Shown: positions 7,592-11,483 of the stretch, in pieces | Layout: each line of letters begins with the position of its first letter | Position numbering within the stretch: position 1 is the stretch's first letter | NCBI GenBank assembly: GCA_036339975.1 | Contig: JAYYZV010000052.1 | Coordinates: forward strand, 1-11,483 | DNA length: 11,483 bases | From: UBA830 sp036339975 | GTDB lineage: Bacteria; Pseudomonadota; Alphaproteobacteria; MPNO01; UBA830 | Direction of reading: 5' to 3' | Made by a program: the position numbers and the translations under genes | Notes under the pieces: model-generated | What the model was told of the DNA's origin: nothing | The model's input: the letters and a program-made list of their open reading frames with translations, nothing else | Databases searched by the model: none

Positions 7592-8734
7592 ATGAAACAC
7601 CTCGACAACTGTCTGGCCTCCGCCGCCGTACTAGGTTTCTTAGTGCTTGCAAGCCAATCCTCGGCCGAGACATTCAAGACACCGGCTCGAAATGCCTTCA
7701 TCCTTGATTTGGCCACGGATACGGTCCTTCTTAGAAAACAGGCAGATGTACCGATGCCTCCGGCTTCAATGAGCAAACTTATGACCGTCTATATGGTCTT
7801 CGACCGTCTGAAACGGGCGTCGCTAACGCTGGAAGACAAATTTCTAGTCAGCAGGAAGGCCTGGAAGAAAGGCGGCTCCAAGATGTTCGTGAAAGTTGGT
7901 GACAAGGTATCGGTCGCCGACTTATTACGCGGAATTATTGTTCAATCCGGTAACGATGCCTGCATCGTGGTGGCTGAGGCACTGGCCGGCAGCGAAGAAA
8001 CCTTCGCAGATGTAATGACTAACAGGGCGAGGGAAATTGGCCTGACGAATAGCACATTTACCAACGCTACAGGCTGGCCCCACCCAAGGCATCAAATGTC
8101 AGCAAAAGATTTAGCGGTTCTGTCAAAACGACTAATCGAGGATTTTCCGGAGCTTTACAAGCTCTTTGCTGAAAAGTCGTTCACCTATAACAAGATAAAG
8201 CAAGGCAACCGGAACCCGCTACTGTTTAGGGACGTAGGTGCCGATGGTCTGAAAACGGGCCATACTAAGGCGGCAGGATACGGATTGACCGCGTCCGCTC
8301 AGAGAGGTGATCGTCGAATTATTATTGTGCTCAATGGCCTGACAAGCGTCAGGCAACGGTCCCAGGAATCGCTGCGGCTGATGGAATGGGCGTTCAGGGC
8401 GTTTAAACCTGTCACCATGTTCAAGGAGGGTGAAACGATTACCGAGGCAGATATCTGGCTCGGTAATACGTCAAAGGTACCGCTAATCATCGATAAAGAA
8501 TTGAGGCTAACGCTTCCGCGCGGCGCCAACGACAAGATTAAAGTCACCGTTCGTATGAAAAACCCTGTAGCTGCGCCCGTTAGCCGAGGACAGCGGCTTG
8601 GCACGCTCGTTGTCAAAGTCCCGGGCGCTCTGGATAGGGAGTACCCTCTATCGGCAGGCGCGGACGTGGAACAACTCGGTTTTATGGGCCGTATAGGTGC
8701 CGCTATCAAACATTTGATCTGGGGGGCCTCCTGA
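7592..8734 (+). CDS. dacA: D-alanyl-D-alanine carboxypeptidase, PBP5/6 family
   Basis: A periplasmic serine D,D-carboxypeptidase that removes the terminal D-Ala from peptidoglycan pentapeptides, limiting cross-linking. From the ATG at 7592 the product is 380 residues with a signal peptide (1-25, ending SSA before ETF). The three penicillin-binding motifs are intact: S59-M-S-K62 (catalytic Ser and Lys), S119-G-N, and K221-T-G. The PBP5 C-terminal beta domain spans about 273-364. It is followed by an amphipathic tail (GFMGRIGAAIKHLIWGAS) that would attach the protein to the outer face of the inner membrane. An in-frame ATG at 7574 would add six residues. I prefer 7592 because a GGAA at 7582-7585 sits 6 bases ahead of it and the signal peptide then starts MKHLDN. 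The 68 bases after rlpA contain only a weak CATAAT hexamer (7546-7551), so co-transcription with rlpA is likely. Confidence 0.93.
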   Translation: MKHLDNCLASAAVLGFLVLASQSSAETFKTPARNAFILDLATDTVLLRKQADVPMPPASMSKLMTVYMVFDRLKRASLTLEDKFLVSRKAWKKGGSKMFVKVGDKVSVADLLRGIIVQSGNDACIVVAEALAGSEETFADVMTNRAREIGLTNSTFTNATGWPHPRHQMSAKDLAVLSKRLIEDFPELYKLFAEKSFTYNKIKQGNRNPLLFRDVGADGLKTGHTKAAGYGLTASAQRGDRRIIIVLNGLTSVRQRSQESLRLMEWAFRAFKPVTMFKEGETITEADIWLGNTSKVPLIIDKELRLTLPRGANDKIKVTVRMKNPVAAPVSRGQRLGTLVVKVPGALDREYPLSAGADVEQLGFMGRIGAAIKHLIWGAS

Positions 8735-8739
8735 ACCGG

Positions 8740-9378
8740 ATGACCCGTGGAAAATTCATTACCTTCGAAGGAGGAGAGGGCGCAGGGAAATCTACGCAAA
8801 TCGACCTTTTGGCCGAAGCCATGGAAAATATCGGGATTGGCGTTACCACAACGCGCGAACCTGGTGGATCTCCCGGCGCTGAGACGATTCGAAATCTTTT
8901 GCTGGATCCAAAATGTGACTGGGATACTCCCACTGAGACGCTACTGCATTTTGCCGCACGCGCAGATCACTATACCACCAAAATCGCGCCGGCCCTTAAG
9001 CATGGGAAATGGGTTCTCTGCGACCGTTTCGCTGATTCTACCCGCGCCTATCAGGGGTATGGTCTCGGCCTAAATATAGCGGCAATCGAACTGCTGTACG
9101 AAATGACCCTCGGGGATTTTAAGCCTGACCTTACGCTTGTTTTCGACCTGCCGGTAGAAATCAGCCTAGAGAGGATGAAGGCTCGGGGTGATGATCCTGA
9201 TCGATATGAGCAAATGGACATATCCTTCCACCAGCGGCTTCGTGAGGGTTTTCTCGAGATCGCGCACAATGAACCGGACCGGTGCGCGGTTATCGATGCG
9301 AACGCCACCATTGATACCGTCACATCTCTGATAAAGGATTGTGTAGAGAAGCGTCTCGACGTGGAACTTGAAAAATGA
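8740..9378 (+). CDS. tmk: thymidylate kinase
   Basis: A cytosolic enzyme of 212 residues that phosphorylates dTMP to dTDP with ATP, an essential step of dTTP supply for DNA replication. The P-loop is EGGEGAGKST (10-19). TREPGG (38-43) is the dTMP-contact block, and the D-R pair of the family is Asp95-Arg96, followed by ADSTRAYQG. The arginine-bearing lid region lies at about 145-155 (RMKARGDDPDR), as in the E. coli-type enzyme. Length is normal for the family. The gene starts 5 bases after the dacA stop and its own stop overlaps the holB start by 4 bases (ATGA), so it sits inside one transcription unit. The tmk-holB pairing is widespread in bacteria. Confidence 0.96.
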   Translation: MTRGKFITFEGGEGAGKSTQIDLLAEAMENIGIGVTTTREPGGSPGAETIRNLLLDPKCDWDTPTETLLHFAARADHYTTKIAPALKHGKWVLCDRFADSTRAYQGYGLGLNIAAIELLYEMTLGDFKPDLTLVFDLPVEISLERMKARGDDPDRYEQMDISFHQRLREGFLEIAHNEPDRCAVIDANATIDTVTSLIKDCVEKRLDVELEK

Positions 9379-10496
9379 CCGAGGGCCTCCAGCCCCGAGA
9401 AAACCCCGACCTGATCGGGCACGCCGCCGCCGAAACACAGTTTCTGGATGCTTGGAAGGGCGGACGTCTGCATCATGGCTGGCTAATCAGCGGCCCAAAA
9501 GGCATTGGTAAGGCGACACTAGCTTATCGTTTTGCACGTTTTCTTCTGACGCATGGGAACCCCTTATCAACAGAGGGCGCAGGTCCATCTCTTTTCGGTA
9601 ACGATGAAGGCCCCTCATTTGAGGATTCACTGGCTATCAATCCCAACAGCCCGGTATTCCACCGTATCGCCGCAAATGCACACGCGGATCTGCAGGTTGT
9701 AGAACGCGGACTTTCCGATGACGGCAGGCGCATGCAAGCTGTCATTCCGGTCGATAAAATTCGCGCCGCCGGCCACTCTATGTCACTTACAGCGGGCGAG
9801 GGTGGATGGCGCGTTATAATTGTCGACGGTGCAGAGGACATGAACACAAATGCGGCAAATGCCCTGCTGAAACTACTAGAGGAGCCTCCTCCCAGCGCTA
9901 TTCTTTTGTTAATCACACATGCGCCGGGACGGTTATTGCCCACCATCCGATCTCGATGCCGTCAACTTAGGCTGTCAGAATTACTGCCTGATCTAGTTGA
10001 TAAACTACTAGCGCAGCGGCTGCCTACACTCTCAGGCGTGGAACGCCAAACGCTGGTGCGTATGTCAAACGGCAGCATCGGACGCGCACTCGACCTTGCG
10101 AACAGTGACGGCGTCGCCCTGCAGAGAGAACTCCTCCAACTGATGAACAGTCTGCCGTCGCTGGATATGGTCACAGCACACAAATTCGCCGACAGGATTA
10201 GCCGGCGCGATGCTGAATCCGCGTGGCGTACTGCGGTGGAACTCGCCAGCCGTGGGGTGGCCGATATCATCGCTTGCGGAACACGAAAAAACGGTATCGA
10301 AGGCCGTGGATACCTGCCAGAGGAAGCTGCCAGTCTCGGAAGATTAGTCACGTTGGCGCCGGTGGACCGATGGGTTGAGGCATGGGAGAAAAATAATGCC
10401 CTGTTCGCGCGGGCAGACAGCGCCAACCTCGACCGCAAGCAAGTCATGCTGAATGCGCTGACGACCATGGAAAATGTTGCCCGGACCGGTGTATAA
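9375..10496 (+). CDS. holB: DNA polymerase III subunit delta' (clamp loader)
   Basis: A 373-residue AAA+ family subunit of the clamp loader that places the beta sliding clamp on DNA. Seen in order: LIGHAAAETQF near the N-terminus; a P-loop-like GPKGIGKAT (40-48); a Walker B-like segment IVDGAEDM (149-156) followed by NAANALLKLLEEPP, the most conserved block of the family; and the SRC motif at 193-195 (TIRSRCRQ), which in clamp loaders contributes an arginine to a neighbouring ATP site. The region after the P-loop has no cysteines, so the zinc module of E. coli delta' is absent; from memory this is usual in alphaproteobacteria. The start overlaps tmk by 4 bases, with GGAA at 9363-9366 as a possible ribosome binding site. 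DnaX (tau/gamma) is a relative, but the tmk context and length fit delta'. Confidence 0.94.
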   Translation: MTEGLQPRENPDLIGHAAAETQFLDAWKGGRLHHGWLISGPKGIGKATLAYRFARFLLTHGNPLSTEGAGPSLFGNDEGPSFEDSLAINPNSPVFHRIAANAHADLQVVERGLSDDGRRMQAVIPVDKIRAAGHSMSLTAGEGGWRVIIVDGAEDMNTNAANALLKLLEEPPPSAILLLITHAPGRLLPTIRSRCRQLRLSELLPDLVDKLLAQRLPTLSGVERQTLVRMSNGSIGRALDLANSDGVALQRELLQLMNSLPSLDMVTAHKFADRISRRDAESAWRTAVELASRGVADIIACGTRKNGIEGRGYLPEEAASLGRLVTLAPVDRWVEAWEKNNALFARADSANLDRKQVMLNALTTMENVARTGV

Positions 10497-10516
10497 ACTT
10501 CCAAGTTGACTGCACT

Positions 10517-10535
10517 GCCCGCGCTGTCGGGTTTT
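10517..10535 (+). terminator. short hairpin with T run between holB and metG (weak terminator or attenuator candidate)
   Basis: CCCG (10518-10521) can pair with CGGG (10528-10531) around a 6-base loop. A G-T wobble (10517 with 10532) can add to the stem, and four T residues follow (10532-10535). The stem is short, so strong termination is unlikely. It could reduce readthrough from holB into metG or be chance. It lies upstream of the metG ribosome binding site without covering it. Confidence 0.2.
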
Positions 10536-10537
10536 CC

Positions 10538-10542
10538 AAGGA
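10538..10542 (+). promoter_or_regulatory. ribosome binding site of metG
   Basis: AAGGA ends 7 bases before the ATG at 10550. It is the clearest Shine-Dalgarno match in the window and fixes the metG start. Most other genes here have only GGAA-like or no visible sites. Confidence 0.7.
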
Positions 10543-10549
10543 ATATTGA

Positions 10550-11483
10550 ATGTCTGGTCAGAAGACCTACTATCTCACTACGCCGATATACTACGTCAAC
10601 GATGCACCTCATATCGGTCATGCATATACGACGCTTGCTTGTGACGTTCTTGCCCGATTCAAGCGGCTAGACGGATATGAAGTCTATTTCCTGACTGGTA
10701 CGGACGAACATGGGCAGAAAGTTGAAAAATCAGCGGAAGCCGCGGGGGTCGATCCGCAGGAATTTACGGACAAGGTATCTCAGAATTTCCGCGAACTAGC
10801 AGATTTCATGAATTATAGCCACGATGGCTTTATTCGCACTACGGAAGCCCGTCATACCACTGCCAGCCAGGCAATATGGAAAGCGTTGCAGGAAAACGGT
10901 CACATCTACCTCGGCTCCTATAAAGGCTGGTATGCCGTAAGAGACGAGGCCTTCTATGCTGAAGACGAACTCACAAATGGGCCCAACGACAAGAAGTTCG
11001 CACCGTCCGGAGCAGAGTGTGAATGGGTTGAAGAGCCGAGCTACTTCTTTGACCTGTCCAAGTGGCAGGAGCCGCTGCTTAAATTTTACGACGAAAACCC
11101 CGACTTCATTGCCCCGAAGTCACGACGGAATGAAGTCATCAGCTTCGTAAAAGGGGGTATGCACGACCTCTCTGTATCACGCACTAGTTTCAAGTGGGGC
11201 GTAGACGTACCCGGAGACGAAGACCACATAATGTATGTGTGGCTCGACGCGCTAACCAATTACATCACAGCCATGGATTACCCGGACCAAGACGCCGAAC
11301 TTTATGCAAAGTTCTGGCCTGCAGATATACACATGGTCGGCAAGGATATCCTTCGTTTTCACGCGGTGTACTGGCCTGCCTTCCTAATGGGGGCAGGGCT
11401 GGAACCACCGAAGCGAATATTCGCTCACGGCTGGTGGACCAATGAGGGTGAAAAAATCTCTAAGTCCCTCGGCAACGTGATCG
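10550..11483 (+). CDS. metG: methionyl-tRNA synthetase, N-terminal 311 residues (3' end outside window)
   Basis: A class I aminoacyl-tRNA synthetase that charges tRNA-Met, including the initiator. The frame is open from 10550 to the window end. The ATP-binding signatures are P20-HIGH (H21-H24) and the KMSKS-equivalent KISKS (302-306). Between them are the family blocks TGTDEHGQK, GWYAVRDEAFY, VWLDALTNY, VGKDILRFH and AHGWW. The connective region lacks the paired CxxC zinc knuckles of the E. coli enzyme, placing this in the zinc-free form common in alphaproteobacteria. In this form WYAVRDEAFY replaces the metal-binding segment. The start is set by the AAGGA at 10538-10542. The gene is 53 bases downstream of holB in the same direction and probably belongs to the same unit. 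Truncation is only due to the window edge. Confidence 0.95.
   Translation, partial: MSGQKTYYLTTPIYYVNDAPHIGHAYTTLACDVLARFKRLDGYEVYFLTGTDEHGQKVEKSAEAAGVDPQEFTDKVSQNFRELADFMNYSHDGFIRTTEARHTTASQAIWKALQENGHIYLGSYKGWYAVRDEAFYAEDELTNGPNDKKFAPSGAECEWVEEPSYFFDLSKWQEPLLKFYDENPDFIAPKSRRNEVISFVKGGMHDLSVSRTSFKWGVDVPGDEDHIMYVWLDALTNYITAMDYPDQDAELYAKFWPADIHMVGKDILRFHAVYWPAFLMGAGLEPPKRIFAHGWWTNEGEKISKSLGNVI

Noticed and set aside
8299..8799. Antisense open frame of about 166 codons over the end of dacA and start of tmk
   Set aside because: It overlaps coding sequence on the other strand with intact motifs, and its composition is that of a shadow frame.
9375..10496. Missing zinc cysteines in delta' as a possible defect
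   Set aside because: All other conserved blocks are intact, and the zinc-free form is, from memory, usual in alphaproteobacteria.
9962..10621. Antisense open frame of about 219 codons across the end of holB and start of metG
   Set aside because: It lies opposite two strongly supported genes, has a Ser/Arg/Ala-rich shadow-like composition and shows no recognisable motif.
11453..11467. KISKS instead of KMSKS in MetG as a possible anomaly
   Set aside because: KISKS is a common natural variant in the zinc-free bacterial MetRS group.

Overview
This window reads as an ordinary chromosomal segment of an alphaproteobacterium. The evidence is the gene content and order (rlpA, dacA, tmk, holB, metG in one direction), a delta' subunit and a methionyl-tRNA synthetase that both lack the zinc-binding cysteines of their E. 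coli counterparts, and an Atm1-type ABC exporter. Base composition looks moderate (a little over half G+C by eye, not computed). I cannot name the genus. No gap between genes exceeds about 110 bases, and I see no tRNA, rRNA, CRISPR array, insertion sequence, phage gene or attachment site.

Left part (1-2737, + strand): the 3' end of an alpha/beta-hydrolase gene that starts outside the window, then a complete fadH-type 2,4-dienoyl-CoA reductase gene (FMN barrel, 4Fe-4S cluster, FAD and NADPH domains), which serves beta-oxidation of unsaturated fatty acids. Middle (2762-4588, - strand): an Atm1/heavy-metal-tolerance half-transporter, convergent with fadH (24 bases between stop codons) and divergent from the next gene.

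Right part (4688-11483, + strand): a run of seven genes with short gaps or 4-base ATGA overlaps. The first four are envelope genes: an ElyC/YdcF-like membrane protein, MltB-type lytic transglycosylase, the septal lipoprotein RlpA with a SPOR domain, and a PBP5-type D,D-carboxypeptidase. The last three are housekeeping genes: thymidylate kinase, DNA polymerase III delta', and methionyl-tRNA synthetase, which is cut off by the window end. The envelope block fits peptidoglycan trimming at the division site: DacA trims stem peptides, while MltB and RlpA cleave glycan strands. Tmk and HolB supply DNA replication and MetG supplies translation.

I found no convincing undescribed system. The best anomaly is a roughly 60-base stretch inside mltB whose translation looks out of frame, with a more protein-like reading in another frame. 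That would fit a compensated pair of frameshifts or a sequence error. Smaller points are a hairpin between holB and metG, and a divergent control region at 4589-4687.
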